DNA of 64,000 nt from an uncultured Lacticaseibacillus sp. (GTDB lineage: Bacteria > Bacillota > Bacilli > Lactobacillales > Lactobacillaceae): NCBI GenBank assembly GCA_934370925.1, contig CAKRNG010000001.1:94382-158381 (forward strand), written 5' to 3'. The notes below the pieces were generated by a model. It saw only the letters and a list, made by a program, of their open reading frames with translations, had not been told where the DNA came from and made no database searches. Positions 15,605 to 24,635 of the stretch are shown in pieces. Numbering within the stretch: the stretch's first letter is position 1; each line of letters opens with the position of its first letter. The position numbers were made by a program, and so were the translations under genes.

Positions 15605-17545
15605 CTACCGCAAAATCTGCTTCGCAATGAACCCTGCATAGAAAATGTTCCCACTTGGTTTCGGGTGAACCCGGTCGTTGTAGAACCATTCTTCATGCGC
15701 GTTACAGAAGTGATACCAGTCGATGATGTGCAGGTTCTTGTACTTCTTCGCTCCCGCAATCAACGCATTATTCGTCGTGCTCTGCCAAGGTCTTGTTGGG
15801 ACGCGAACGTTAATCCAGTAGACCTGACGCTTGGTCGTTGCCGTGCGCATCGCATCATCAATCGCTGAACTTGTGACGGGACCATTCGTTCCGAGCCCAA
15901 TCAGAATCGTATCTGCCAGTGCACCCTGCTTCGCGTAATATTCAAGCAACTGCACACCCGTGACAGCTTGACGGGAAACCGCGGCGTCGATGTAGGCTTT
16001 CGGGAAAATTTCCTGCAAGTCCGTTTCGCCATCCTTCATCACGGAATCCCCGATTGCGGTGATGCCCATGCTCTGTGCCCGGCTCGTTTCATCCGCCGTC
16101 AGCCCGTACTTACTATTTGGTTTCGGCTGTGCACTCGAAGAAGATGCCTGACTTGACGAGCTAGACGTTGCCGAAGAACTCGACTTCGCGGAAGACTGCG
16201 ATGACTTCTTAGCCGCCGCGATATTTTCCTTAAGTTGCTTCAACCGGCGCTTCTTTTCCGCCTGCGACTTCTTGTTATCCTGGAGTTGCTTCTCCAGTGG
16301 TGACGTGGTCTTCACGGCCTTCACGCTTGGCGCCTCCGCGATGCCGGCCATTCCGACAACTGCAACGATCGCCAACACACCGGTCACGATTGCGCGTCCG
16401 TGGTTTTGCTTCAAAGACTTGAAGAACTTCACCACACCCACGTCCGAGAAGTCGGCGTGTGCCAGTGGCTTTTCGACGAACCGGTAAGATAATTCCGTCA
16501 GAGCAACAATCAGAACCACTTCAAGTACCGGATACAGCACGGGGTGACTCGCAAAGTTCGTGGCGCGCGCTTCAACGAACACCATGACGGGAAGCTGGTA
16601 GAGGTACAGGCCGTAACTCCGACTCCCCACCCAGCTGAACACTGGATTAGTTAACAACCGGTTGAACACGGCGTCGGGGTGTGCCACCACCGCAACAAGG
16701 ATGGTCACCAGGATGGAGAAGACGAACATGCCCCCACGATATAACCAAGGACTCTGGTCACTCGTAAAGCCAACCATGGCGAGCATCCCCACGATTGCGA
16801 TCGTCCCCACCAAGTTCAAGATGAGCTTGTTGCGGACCGATGAACTTTTAACCAATCGCTGACTAGGCCAGATGAAGGCCAGTGCTGCACCCAAAAGAAT
16901 GCTAAAGGCACGGGTGTCCGTGCCATAGTACAACCGGCTTGGATCGTAAGGCACGCCGATTTTTGGCTGGTACAAGACCGCCATGATGAGTGCCGACACG
17001 ATGGACAGCCCCATCGCGGTCGTAAATGCCGCCCGACCGAACTTCTTCCCCGCATGCCGACGTAAGAACAGCACAATCAGGGGCCAAACAAGGTAGAACT
17101 GACCTTCAATCGACAGCGTCCACAGGTGGGTGAACGGACTGGTACCCTGCGCGAACTGGGCAAAATAAGACTGCCCGTTCATAATCTGCCACCAGTTGTA
17201 CACGTACGTTAAGTTACTCAGCACAATCTGGTTCAGTTGTCCCAGTAGCGACCTGAAGAAAAGTGTGATGCACGCACTCGTCACGAGTAGCATCAATAGT
17301 AAGCCCGGATACAACCGCCGGAATCGCCGCTGCCAGAACCCCTTAAAGTCGAAGCCACCTGTTCGGTCGAACTCCATGTTGAGCCCGTCCGTAATTAGAT
17401 ACCCAGAAACAACCATGAAGATGGGAACCCCTAAGTAGCCACCTTGAAAAATATCCGAACGAATGTGGTAGAGAATAACCCCTAAAACCCCAATCGTCCG
17501 CAAGCCATCAAACCCAGTTATGTATCGTCGCTTCTGCTTAGCCAC
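15605..17545 (-). CDS. OatA-like membrane acyltransferase (acyltransferase 3 plus SGNH domain)
   Basis: A 646-residue protein. Residues 1-370 form an acyltransferase-3 membrane domain with about ten helices and the motif LYHIRSDIFQGGYLGVPIF near the N-terminus. An extracytoplasmic linker rich in Ser and Lys follows, then an SGNH hydrolase domain with GDSVM for the Ser and DRVHPKPSG for the Asp/His. OatA-type enzymes O-acetylate peptidoglycan and give lysozyme resistance; other members acetylate secondary polymers, so the acceptor is inferred. It starts at GTG 17545. It stands alone with its own terminator. Confidence 0.88.
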   Translation of the reverse strand: MAKQKRRYITGFDGLRTIGVLGVILYHIRSDIFQGGYLGVPIFMVVSGYLITDGLNMEFDRTGGFDFKGFWQRRFRRLYPGLLLMLLVTSACITLFFRSLLGQLNQIVLSNLTYVYNWWQIMNGQSYFAQFAQGTSPFTHLWTLSIEGQFYLVWPLIVLFLRRHAGKKFGRAAFTTAMGLSIVSALIMAVLYQPKIGVPYDPSRLYYGTDTRAFSILLGAALAFIWPSQRLVKSSSVRNKLILNLVGTIAIVGMLAMVGFTSDQSPWLYRGGMFVFSILVTILVAVVAHPDAVFNRLLTNPVFSWVGSRSYGLYLYQLPVMVFVEARATNFASHPVLYPVLEVVLIVALTELSYRFVEKPLAHADFSDVGVVKFFKSLKQNHGRAIVTGVLAIVAVVGMAGIAEAPSVKAVKTTSPLEKQLQDNKKSQAEKKRRLKQLKENIAAAKKSSQSSAKSSSSATSSSSSQASSSSAQPKPNSKYGLTADETSRAQSMGITAIGDSVMKDGETDLQEIFPKAYIDAAVSRQAVTGVQLLEYYAKQGALADTILIGLGTNGPVTSSAIDDAMRTATTKRQVYWINVRVPTRPWQSTTNNALIAGAKKYKNLHIIDWYHFCNAHEEWFYNDRVHPKPSGNIFYAGFIAKQILR

Positions 17546-17778
17546 GCCTTGTTCCCTCGCTTCTTCAACCTATTTGACCAACCGCTTGACAGTGCCCATC
17601 ACCGCCAACGCCTGCTGGTTTGAATCTACTAACTTCTTCGTGCCATAAAATCCCATACCACCATTATCATGCACCGCTTACGGTAAACATACTTCTTTTT
17701 TTTGCGAATTGGTCAAAAAAAAGAAATTCATGGGGGTAATCAATTTGATAGAGGCTGCGCGAAAATGAAAAGCCCGCC
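17546..17778. other. Intergenic region upstream of the acyltransferase
   Basis: It contains an A/T hairpin (TTCTTTTTTT with AAAAAAAGAA, about 17691-17727) and, on the minus strand, TTGACC followed after 18 bases by TATGTT, a weak promoter candidate for the acyltransferase. The decamer GAGGCTGCGC at 17751 is shared with the repeat element at 48827. Confidence 0.4.
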
Positions 17779-18225
17779 CTACTGCCCCGCGTACGGATTG
17801 GCTAAGTGCTCGGCAGTTTTCTCCTGGCTCACGTAATCAATCTTCGCCTTGATAATCGCCGTTGCATCGTCCGCGGAATAATCCGCGATTTTCCGCTGCA
17901 CTTCTGCCATATTCCGTGCAAGCTCAGCCTGCGCTTGCGCGACCTTCTCTGCGTGCGCCTCCAACAGCGCCCGTCGCGCCGCAATTGTGGATACCCCCGT
18001 CATGCACAACTCGATGTACTGCCGAATTGTCTTCAGATCCATGCCCGTATTCTTCAAACAGGTAATGGTCTTCAGAAAATTCAAATCCGTCTCCGTGAAG
18101 AGCCGGTACCCCGCCTGGTTCTTTTGCACGAACGGCAATAATCCCTGCTTGTCGTAATAGCGCAACGTCGAAACGGACACACCAAAAGCTCGCGCAACTT
18201 CATTAATTAAGTATGTTTTCGCCAT
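17779..18225 (-). CDS. MerR-family transcriptional regulator
   Basis: A 148-residue MerR regulator. The N-terminal winged helix reads YLINEVARAFGVSVSTLRYYDKQGLLP, followed by the wing (NQAGYRLFTETDL) and a long coiled dimerisation helix with many Ala, Glu and Gln. No metal-binding Cys cluster is present, so it is not a metal sensor. The ATG at 18225 has AAGGA upstream. It is divergent from the reductase gene at 18317 with about 90 bases between, so it likely controls that gene and itself, as AdhR-type MerR proteins do for aldehyde-response genes. Confidence 0.9.
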   Translation of the reverse strand: MAKTYLINEVARAFGVSVSTLRYYDKQGLLPFVQKNQAGYRLFTETDLNFLKTITCLKNTGMDLKTIRQYIELCMTGVSTIAARRALLEAHAEKVAQAQAELARNMAEVQRKIADYSADDATAIIKAKIDYVSQEKTAEHLANPYAGQ

Positions 18226-18316
18226 TTTTCGTGTCCTTTCGCTTGCCCTGAACTTAGGTTGAGGGTTTACGCTTATCTTAGTTAGAAAAACACGATTTGT
18301 AAAGGGGAAAAATAAC

Positions 18317-19348
18317 ATGAATCAAACTTTTTTAGTCACGGGTGGCACCGGTTTCCTCGCAACCCACTTAATCATGCAGTTGCTTGCACGCGGGCTTCAC
18401 GTGCGGACCACCGTTCGTTCGGCGCAGAAAGAAGCTGTTGTTATAAAAACACTTCAAACCAATCACGCACGAAACATCGAAAATCTGACCTGCGCCCGCG
18501 CTGATTTGCTCGCCGATGACGGCTGGACCGCAGCCGTGCAAAACGTGGATGGTGTTTTCAGCGTCGCCTCGCCCGTCTTCTTTGGGGACGTGACGGATAC
18601 TGATGCCATTTTGAACACCTCGCGTGAGGGCACACTGCGGATTCTGCGCATGGCACAAAAATTGCACGTTCGCCGCGTTATCATGACCGCTAATTTTGGG
18701 GCGGTTGGCTTCACCAAACGTGCCCAGCCCGGCGCCCTAACCACGGCGGCAGACTGGACTGATGCAGAAAACCACGGTTTGTCCATTTACGAAAAATCCA
18801 AGCTTCTGGCTGAAAAGGCCGCGTGGGCATACGTCCAACAACCCGACGTCACCCTTGAGTTCGCCACCATTAATCCAGTCGCCATCTTCGGTCCGGCGCT
18901 AGGCAATCACGTTTCCGGTAGTTTCGACCTTCTCACCAACCTTCTCAACGGAAGCATGAAGCGCATCCCGAATCTGCCGCTCAATCTCGTGGATGTCCGT
19001 GATGTGGCAGACGCCCACATCCGCGCGATGCTGACGCCAGAAGCAGACGGCCAGCGCTTCATCGTGTCGAACGACGGCCAAATATCACTGCCGGAAATTG
19101 CGCAACTAATGCGGACACAACGCCCCGCCCTCGCTGAAAAGGTTACCACAAAAAAACTGCCGAATTGGCTCATCAACTTGGGCGCCCCCTTCAACGCACA
19201 AGCTCGTGCCGGCGCCCTGATGATCCACATGAATCGCAACATGAGCAACGAACGCGCCCGCACCGTTTTGGGCTGGACCCCACGCGCCGACAACGAGGCG
19301 CTCGTGTTAACAACAATCGACAGTTTGCACGAACACGGGATTATTTAA
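18317..19348 (+). CDS. NAD(P)-dependent extended SDR (dihydroflavonol reductase/epimerase-like)
   Basis: A 343-residue extended short-chain dehydrogenase. The nucleotide motif is VTGGTGFLATHL at residues 7-18, and the catalytic pair is YEKSK. The sequence resembles bacterial dihydroflavonol-4-reductase and methylglyoxal or aldehyde reductase-like members rather than sugar epimerases, although I cannot name a substrate. It is transcribed away from the MerR gene, whose product is its likely regulator. An MFS remnant begins straight after its stop. Confidence 0.85.
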   Translation: MNQTFLVTGGTGFLATHLIMQLLARGLHVRTTVRSAQKEAVVIKTLQTNHARNIENLTCARADLLADDGWTAAVQNVDGVFSVASPVFFGDVTDTDAILNTSREGTLRILRMAQKLHVRRVIMTANFGAVGFTKRAQPGALTTAADWTDAENHGLSIYEKSKLLAEKAAWAYVQQPDVTLEFATINPVAIFGPALGNHVSGSFDLLTNLLNGSMKRIPNLPLNLVDVRDVADAHIRAMLTPEADGQRFIVSNDGQISLPEIAQLMRTQRPALAEKVTTKKLPNWLINLGAPFNAQARAGALMIHMNRNMSNERARTVLGWTPRADNEALVLTTIDSLHEHGII

Positions 19349-19354
19349 CGTTAA

Positions 19355-19768
19355 GTCGGCGCCCGGTTCGTTACGCTAGGTGGTCTTCTCATCACGCTAA
19401 TTAGTTCCGTGCCCTTCATCTATTTCGATCAGCACACCGCCTACTGGTTACTGATGGTGGTCCTCTTCATTCGCGGTATCGGGGCCGGGGCCATCACCAG
19501 TCCCCTCATGACGGATGCTTTTGTCGGCATTGACCATCATTTTGCGGCGCAAGTCTCAATTGGCACGCGCACGCTTCAGAATATCGGGGGTGCGTTCGGT
19601 TCCGCACTACTCGCCACGGTCGTCGTCAACTTCCAGAATCACCACGCGCAAACATTGACCAACGTTGCAGCAAGTTACCAGCAAGGTTTCCTCTGGTCAG
19701 CCGTGGGATTAGCCCTACTCGCCATCCCCGCACTGGGACTGACGAACTACTTGGGGCGTCAAAAGTAG
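19355..19768 (+). pseudogene. MFS (DHA2-type) transporter remnant, C-terminal part
   Basis: From just after the TAA at 19352 the frame is open without a start codon and reads VGARFVTLGGLLITLISS, then VLFIRGIGAGAITSP and GTRTLQNIGGAFGSALLA. This is the last third of a 14-helix drug transporter of the DHA2 group. The N-terminal 300 or more residues are missing, and the reductase gene ends where similarity begins, so a deletion joined them. A GTG at 19409 would allow a 119-residue product, but a working transporter is not possible. Confidence 0.8.
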
Positions 19769-19811
19769 CCATACCATCACTCACCGTCTGTCATTGGTTT
19801 AAATGATTAGA

Positions 19812-19855
19812 CAGAAACGGCCTCATTCCAAATTCGGAAATGAGGCCGTTTGCGT
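19812..19855. terminator. Bidirectional terminator
   Basis: AAACGGCCTCATT (19815-19827) and AATGAGGCCGTTT (19839-19851) form a 13-bp stem. It serves the MFS remnant on the plus strand and the two small membrane peptide genes on the minus strand. Confidence 0.85.
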
Positions 19856-19924
19856 ATTCACCTTGATGTCGCTAGCTGCATTTCACACACCAATACCGTT
19901 ACCTTGATGATATTTCTTCCTATA

Positions 19925-20041
19925 TTAATGCCGCAACAATGCGTGAATCACAATACCACCAAGACTCACAATGCCAACCAACGCGACAAGCGTAACAAGC
20001 ATCATCACGCCTTCTTTCACCGATATACTCATTAACAGCAT
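19925..20041 (-). CDS. Small hydrophobic membrane peptide, 38 residues (first of a pair)
   Basis: The ATG at 20041 is preceded by GAGGT at a normal distance. The peptide has one membrane helix (VMMLVTLVALVGIVSLGGIVI) and ends in HALLRH. It is paralogous to the peptide encoded at 20110-20223: both end in a VIH-x-LL motif after a Val/Ile/Gly-rich helix. I do not recognise a named family. Single-helix peptides like these can be type I toxins, holin-like peptides or small regulators of membrane complexes; nothing here decides between them. Both lie on the strand opposite to flanking genes. Confidence 0.6.
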   Translation of the reverse strand: MLLMSISVKEGVMMLVTLVALVGIVSLGGIVIHALLRH

Positions 20042-20109
20042 GGTCTACCTCATTCTTCCAATGACAATAATCGCGACCTATACACTAGGCTTGGCACCCG
20101 AATATAACA

Positions 20110-20223
20110 CTACTTCAACAACTCATGAATCACAATGGCAAAAAGTCCCACAATCACAGCCAAAACAATAAACGTCGCGAAGCCAAAAGCAAAATCCCCC
20201 AAAGTAATCCCCGCTAAAAACAT
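20110..20223 (-). CDS. Small hydrophobic membrane peptide, 37 residues (second of a pair)
   Basis: The ATG at 20223 has GAGGAGG nine bases upstream, a strong ribosome binding site. The product is one long hydrophobic helix (FGFATFIVLAVIVGLFAIVI) ending in HELLK, similar in layout to its neighbour 68 bases downstream. Neither has a signal-peptidase site or a cluster of positive charges, so they are not typical bacteriocins. The good binding sites and duplicated design argue against chance frames. Function unknown; membrane location inferred from hydrophobicity. Confidence 0.65.
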   Translation of the reverse strand: MFLAGITLGDFAFGFATFIVLAVIVGLFAIVIHELLK

Positions 20224-20389
20224 AACGCGTCCTCCTCGATACCCTGTTACGTGCATTTTAAAGTAGTCACGGGATCCCGTCAATCATTTAACACTGATAG
20301 CTAAAATGAATGCACATCATCGCTAATTATGTACAGATATAGATTTCATCTACAGTCTTTTTTTAAATAGAATGATTGTCTCGCATCTA

Positions 20390-20598
20390 GTGTTGTGGGT
20401 TGTGGTGGTTGGGACGAAGGCGTGGGTGCCAAGCGGTGAAAGCATTGGTGCGCCAATGCGGGTAAAATTTTTGACTCATGATGAGCGTAGCGATATGAGT
20501 CAAAAATTTTAGGTGGAAGACGCAACGCGGCTGGAACCGACCCCACCGCGTTCCGGCACCCGCAAAGCCGAAGTCCCAACCACCACAACCCACAACAC
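20390..20598. repeat. Cloverleaf-like nested palindromic element
   Basis: A perfect 26-bp outer stem (20390-20415 with 20573-20598) encloses a further stem GGGTGCC/GGCACCC and three hairpins: GCATTGG-TGCG-CCAATGC (20442-20459), a 17-bp stem TAAAATTTTTGACTCAT with its complement (20463-20479 and 20495-20511), and AACGCGG/CCGCGTT (20524-20530 with 20546-20552). The left outer arm is G-rich and carries no gene. It sits between the small peptide genes and the decayed penicillin-binding protein. Confidence 0.85.
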
Positions 20599-20721
20599 GC
20601 AGCGCGCCACCTGGACCATTTCAAAATTTGTGACTGTAACTTAACCAAACCGAAGCGCTTCACCCCCTCATTTTGTGTTAGCATAAACGAAACAAATCGT
20701 GACAACCGTGGGGAAACGCAT

Positions 20722-22706
20722 ATGAAGAAGTCATTATCCATCAGCCTTGGTGTCGTTCTGGGACTTGCCGTCATCGGGGGTGGCGGTTATTAACTATACC
20801 AGCAGCACGTGCACAAGCAGGAAGTGGCTGCCGTGAATAAGGTCGCCACCACCTACACACAGGCTTTCAAGCAAAAACAGTACACGAAAATGGCGCGCCA
20901 AGTGAACAAGCAGACGCTGAAGGGCTACACGGCCAAGACGTTAGCGTCTCGAAACCAGGCCGTGTTTGAACGCATGGGCGCCACCAACATTCGGGTGCAG
21001 GGCTGAAGGTGTCGGCGAACAAGAATGGGACTTACGCCTTGCGCTTCAACGTCAAGATGGCCACATCTCTTGGCACCCTTTCCCAGAAAAACTACAAAAC
21101 CACTCTACGCAAAGTGAACAATCAGTGGAAGGTCGACTGGACGCCACGGATGATTCTGCCCCAGTTGAGCGGTAAGGCTACGGTTCAGCTGACCACGCAG
21201 GCTGCCACGCGCGGGAAGATTCTTGACCGCAACGGCAAGGCACTTGCTGAGGAAGGTACGGCTGCGGAAGCTGGCATGATCCGCGGAAAGTTGGGAACGG
21301 GCACAACGCTTGCCAACAACTTAAAGAAAATTAGCGCCGCTTTCGACGTCGACGTTTCCAGCCTGAAGACGTTACTCAACCAGTCGTGGGTCACTGACGA
21401 CAACTTTGTTCCCATCAAGGTCGTCACGGATAACCCCACGCTGACTGGTGTGACCTACCAGACCGTCACGCAGCGCACCTACGCAACCGGCGAGGCGAGT
21501 GCGCAACTAATTGGTTACGTTGGCGAAGTGACGGCGGACGACATCAAGAAGAACGCCACTTACCACACCGGCGACATCATTGGTAAGGCCGGCCTCGAGA
21601 AGACGTACAATAAACAGCTTGCAGGTCAGGCGGGCGGCGAACTCACCATTGTGGCTGGCAGCGGCAAAGTCACCACGTTAATCAGCCGGAAGAAGCAAAA
21701 CGGGCAGAATATCCAGTTAACCATCGATAGTAAGTTGCAAACAAAGGCTTACAACCAATTGAAGGGCAAAAAGGGCGCCGTGGTGACCATCAACCCACAG
21801 ACGGGCGAACTGCTCACCCTGGTCAGCACACCAAGCTATGATCCGAACAAGTTCGTTAGCGGGATTAGCCAGAGCGACTACGATAAGTACGCCAACGATG
21901 CCGACCACCCCTTCATCAGCCGGTACACCCAACGTTACGCCCCCGGGTCAACATTCAAGATGTTGACGGCTGGTGTGGCGCTCGATAACGGCACGATTAC
22001 AACCAGCACCACCAAGTCCATTAAGGGGCTCAAGTGGCAGAAGGATTCCTCATGGGGGGACTACAAGGTGACCCGTGTGGACGATGTTGCTCCTGAAAAC
22101 CTCACGCAGGCACTGCTCCACTCCGACAATATTTGGTTCGCACAAACCGCACTGAAGATGGGCAAGTCAGCATTCTTGAAGGGCATTGCACCGTTCTTCA
22201 AGCAAACCAACAAGCTTCCCCTCACGATGAACGTACCGCAGATTTCGAACTCCGGCAAGTTGGATAAGGAAGTTCTGTTCGCGGATACGTCTTATGGTCA
22301 GGGACAAATCCTGATGTCGCCCATTCAGCAAGCTGTTGCGTACACCTCCGTCATGAACGGCGGGAAGATGCAATCACCAAGCCTGCTGCTGAACAAGACC
22401 ACCGGCACCACGCAGGTTCTTAAGGCAAGCACCGCCAACACGCTGAAGCAGGCCCTCACGCAGGTTGTCGACAACAGCGAAGGTACCGCACACGGACTGA
22501 AGTTGAGCGGCCACAGTATCGCCGCCAAGACGGGGACGGCCGAACTCAAGGCCAAACAAGGCGTCGATGGCACCACCAACGGCTTCTTAATGGCCGCCGA
22601 TGCAGACAACAACAGCTACCTCATGATGGCCATGATTGAAGGTACAGGTAGCAAAGAAGTCGTGACAACGATGAAGCCATTTGTTGAATCACTGTACACG
22701 AAATAA
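20722..22706 (+). pseudogene. Penicillin-binding protein (MecA/PBP2a-like class B), disrupted
   Basis: Read through, the locus encodes a normal class B transpeptidase: N-terminal membrane anchor (MKKSLSISLGVVLGLAVIGG), MecA-type NTF2-like domain, dimerisation domain and transpeptidase domain with STFK, SDN and KTGTAE active-site motifs. An in-frame TAA at 20791-20793 stops it after 23 residues, and a one-base frameshift at about 21000-21008 separates the NTF2-like domain from the remaining 565 residues (open from 21009). The binding site GGGGAAA precedes the ATG at 20722. Intact relatives cross-link peptidoglycan outside the membrane and often have low beta-lactam affinity. As it stands, no anchored full protein can form. 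Confidence 0.85.
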
Positions 22707-22721
22707 CGTTTCTTATTGGAT

Positions 22722-22768
22722 ACGGAAAACCGCCTCATCCCAAGTGCGGGGATGAGGCGGTTTTTGTG
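22722..22768 (+). terminator. Terminator after the penicillin-binding protein pseudogene
   Basis: AAAACCGCCTCATCCC and GGGGATGAGGCGGTTTTT form a 16-bp stem with a T-run, an excellent intrinsic terminator still intact behind the broken gene. Confidence 0.9.
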
Positions 22769-22787
22769 TATTTGGCGTGTTGGTTAG

Positions 22788-22925
22788 CTATTGATTTAAC
22801 TTAGATTTATTGTTGGCCCGCATCTGGTTAACTGCCGTTTGTTCCAACAAATTCAAGTAATGCCACGGCTGGTCGTAATTCGGATTAAACAACATATCAA
22901 CATACGCTAATTCATTTTCTTTTCA
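22788..22925 (-). pseudogene. Gene fragment, 3' end of an unknown protein
   Basis: The minus-strand frame ending in TAG at 22788 reads VDMLFNPNYDQPWHYLNLLEQ and then TAVNQMRANNKSKLNQ. It is cut off upstream by a stop near 22925, with no start codon or binding site. The residue mix looks like real protein rather than chance, so I take it as the remnant of a deleted gene. Family unknown. Confidence 0.4.
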
Positions 22926-22987
22926 GCCTATAGAAGTCGCCGCTTTTCTGTCCTCCCCAATCGGTCACAACTGAAAAAGGGATTTAA

Positions 22988-23043
22988 TACATACTAAAGG
23001 CGCAGAAAACCAAATCAGGGTTTCCCGCGCCTTTAGTATCATA
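22988..23043. terminator. Hairpin after the exosortase locus
   Basis: ATACTAAAGGCGC (22991-23003) and GCGCCTTTAGTAT (23027-23039) form a perfect 13-bp stem, extended inside by AAAACC/GGGTTT. It lies 30 bases past the last gene of the exosortase operon. The T-run is weak. Confidence 0.65.
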
Positions 23044-23070
23044 TGTGAAAGTCATCATCCGTCAAAAATA

Positions 23071-24621
23071 TTACTCATCCGTTTCCGGATACTCAGACCA
23101 GGTAAACAGTTGTCGCCACCGCTTAAGGCTCCGTTCCGCCACCAGCGTAATCAGCAGTAAAAATGCTGGTAGATACTGAATCAGGTAACGTGAACGCCCA
23201 CCTTCAAAAATGAGCAGGTAAAGAAAGGCACCAATAACGCTGACCCGCAGCACCTGAATCAACCCCCGTTGATCATCCCAAGCAAACAGGATGAGAAGCA
23301 ACCCAAACACCCAGATAACCTGCGTCACCCACCGAAAATCGCCCAAGTTCGTGCCATACAGATAAACAAACTGTTGCAGATGATTCTTTATTCCGGGTCC
23401 CGGCGTTGGTTTGGGGTTCTCATCAATAAAGCTCCCTTCCTTATCCCACGCAAAGCTGCCATCCGCTGTATTATTACGATGTTTCTTAAACAGAAAGGCA
23501 ATATAGCCAAATGGTCCCATTTTACGTAAGCGTTGCTTCAACTTCTTCATGGAATAGTCGCTGCGTGCTTTCTTGGTCGGTAACATCGCCATCGCCAGGG
23601 CGTCCTTGGCATTATACCCCCCTTCACCTGATACACCCATGCTAATGAAATGAATTGCCGGAATTGCACGGGATTGATCGACTTCAATAAAGGATTGTTG
23701 ATTTACAGCGTGGTTAATTAAGCCATACCCCGCACCAAAACATCCCATCAACACAATGAGCGTCACAAAAAGTTGGCGCCAGTGAATGACGGTCTCTTTC
23801 TTAAACGCAAACAAGAAGACGACAGCCACAATTGCAATCAGTGGCACAATCGCAGAGGGTTTAATGAAGTATGCCCCTACTGTTGCAGCAGCCAACACAA
23901 CTGCTGCGGGCAGCCGCCAAACCCAACGACCTGGTCCCATCATTAAAAAGGCGCTACTCAAAAGAATCAGACTGACAAGTGGCAGTACCCATGCATCCGT
24001 ATAGGGCACGATAATTGTAGGGAAGAATGCCAGCCAGACAACGTGTACATACATCGCCGTTGTCACGTGACGCCGCGAAACCACCGCAATCGTCAAAATA
24101 TTAAAGGCTGCGCTCAAGTCGACTAAGACTAACGTAATATAATCAAACGTCAACCATGTTGTTGAGTGAAAAACGGTTGCAAACCAATGCATCAGTAACA
24201 GCACCGGCAAGTTATTGTAGTTTTGACTGTAATAAGACCGCAAGTTTGCACTGGTTGTATTTGTCAACGTCTGATGCAACGCCCCCGCATCCCACCCAAT
24301 CGGCGGGTGCAAATACGACACGAACAGAATCTGCCACGCCACCACGACGAGAATCAGTACCGTTGCCGTGATAGGTGCGCATCGCACAAATACCGTGTGG
24401 CACAACGCCCGGAATTGCGGAAATGCATACAGTCCGAGTAACAGCGCGATTACCGCGATAATGACGATGGCAGTTACAATTGTGGTTCCCGCCCCCGTAA
24501 TGCTGTTATCCCCAACAATCAGATTGGGGGAAATCAACGCAAAAATCGTCGTCAGGCCAAACAACAAGCCGAATAGCCAATTAATGGTCCGCTGCCCGAA
24601 CCGAAAGAATTTGTTTGCCAT
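23071..24621 (-). CDS. XrtG-associated integral membrane protein (GT-C-like)
   Basis: A 516-residue membrane protein with about 12 helices and a large extracytoplasmic loop near residues 75-125 (SYLHPPIGWDAGALHQ), where an Asp follows the first helices as in GT-C glycosyltransferases using lipid-linked sugars. Proteins of this size regularly accompany XrtG and its GT2 partner in Firmicutes. It is the last gene of the four-gene locus, 14 bases after the GT2 gene. I infer that it transfers or handles a sugar for the exported substrate; the catalytic step is not proven. Confidence 0.75.
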   Translation of the reverse strand: MANKFFRFGQRTINWLFGLLFGLTTIFALISPNLIVGDNSITGAGTTIVTAIVIIAVIALLLGLYAFPQFRALCHTVFVRCAPITATVLILVVVAWQILFVSYLHPPIGWDAGALHQTLTNTTSANLRSYYSQNYNNLPVLLLMHWFATVFHSTTWLTFDYITLVLVDLSAAFNILTIAVVSRRHVTTAMYVHVVWLAFFPTIIVPYTDAWVLPLVSLILLSSAFLMMGPGRWVWRLPAAVVLAAATVGAYFIKPSAIVPLIAIVAVVFLFAFKKETVIHWRQLFVTLIVLMGCFGAGYGLINHAVNQQSFIEVDQSRAIPAIHFISMGVSGEGGYNAKDALAMAMLPTKKARSDYSMKKLKQRLRKMGPFGYIAFLFKKHRNNTADGSFAWDKEGSFIDENPKPTPGPGIKNHLQQFVYLYGTNLGDFRWVTQVIWVFGLLLILFAWDDQRGLIQVLRVSVIGAFLYLLIFEGGRSRYLIQYLPAFLLLITLVAERSLKRWRQLFTWSEYPETDE

Positions 24622-24635
24622 GCTGCTTCTCCTTG

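Noticed and set aside
20346-20774. 142-residue minus-strand frame over the cloverleaf element
   Set aside because: It reads through both arms of the inverted repeat, so its apparent protein is a product of the palindrome; no binding site.
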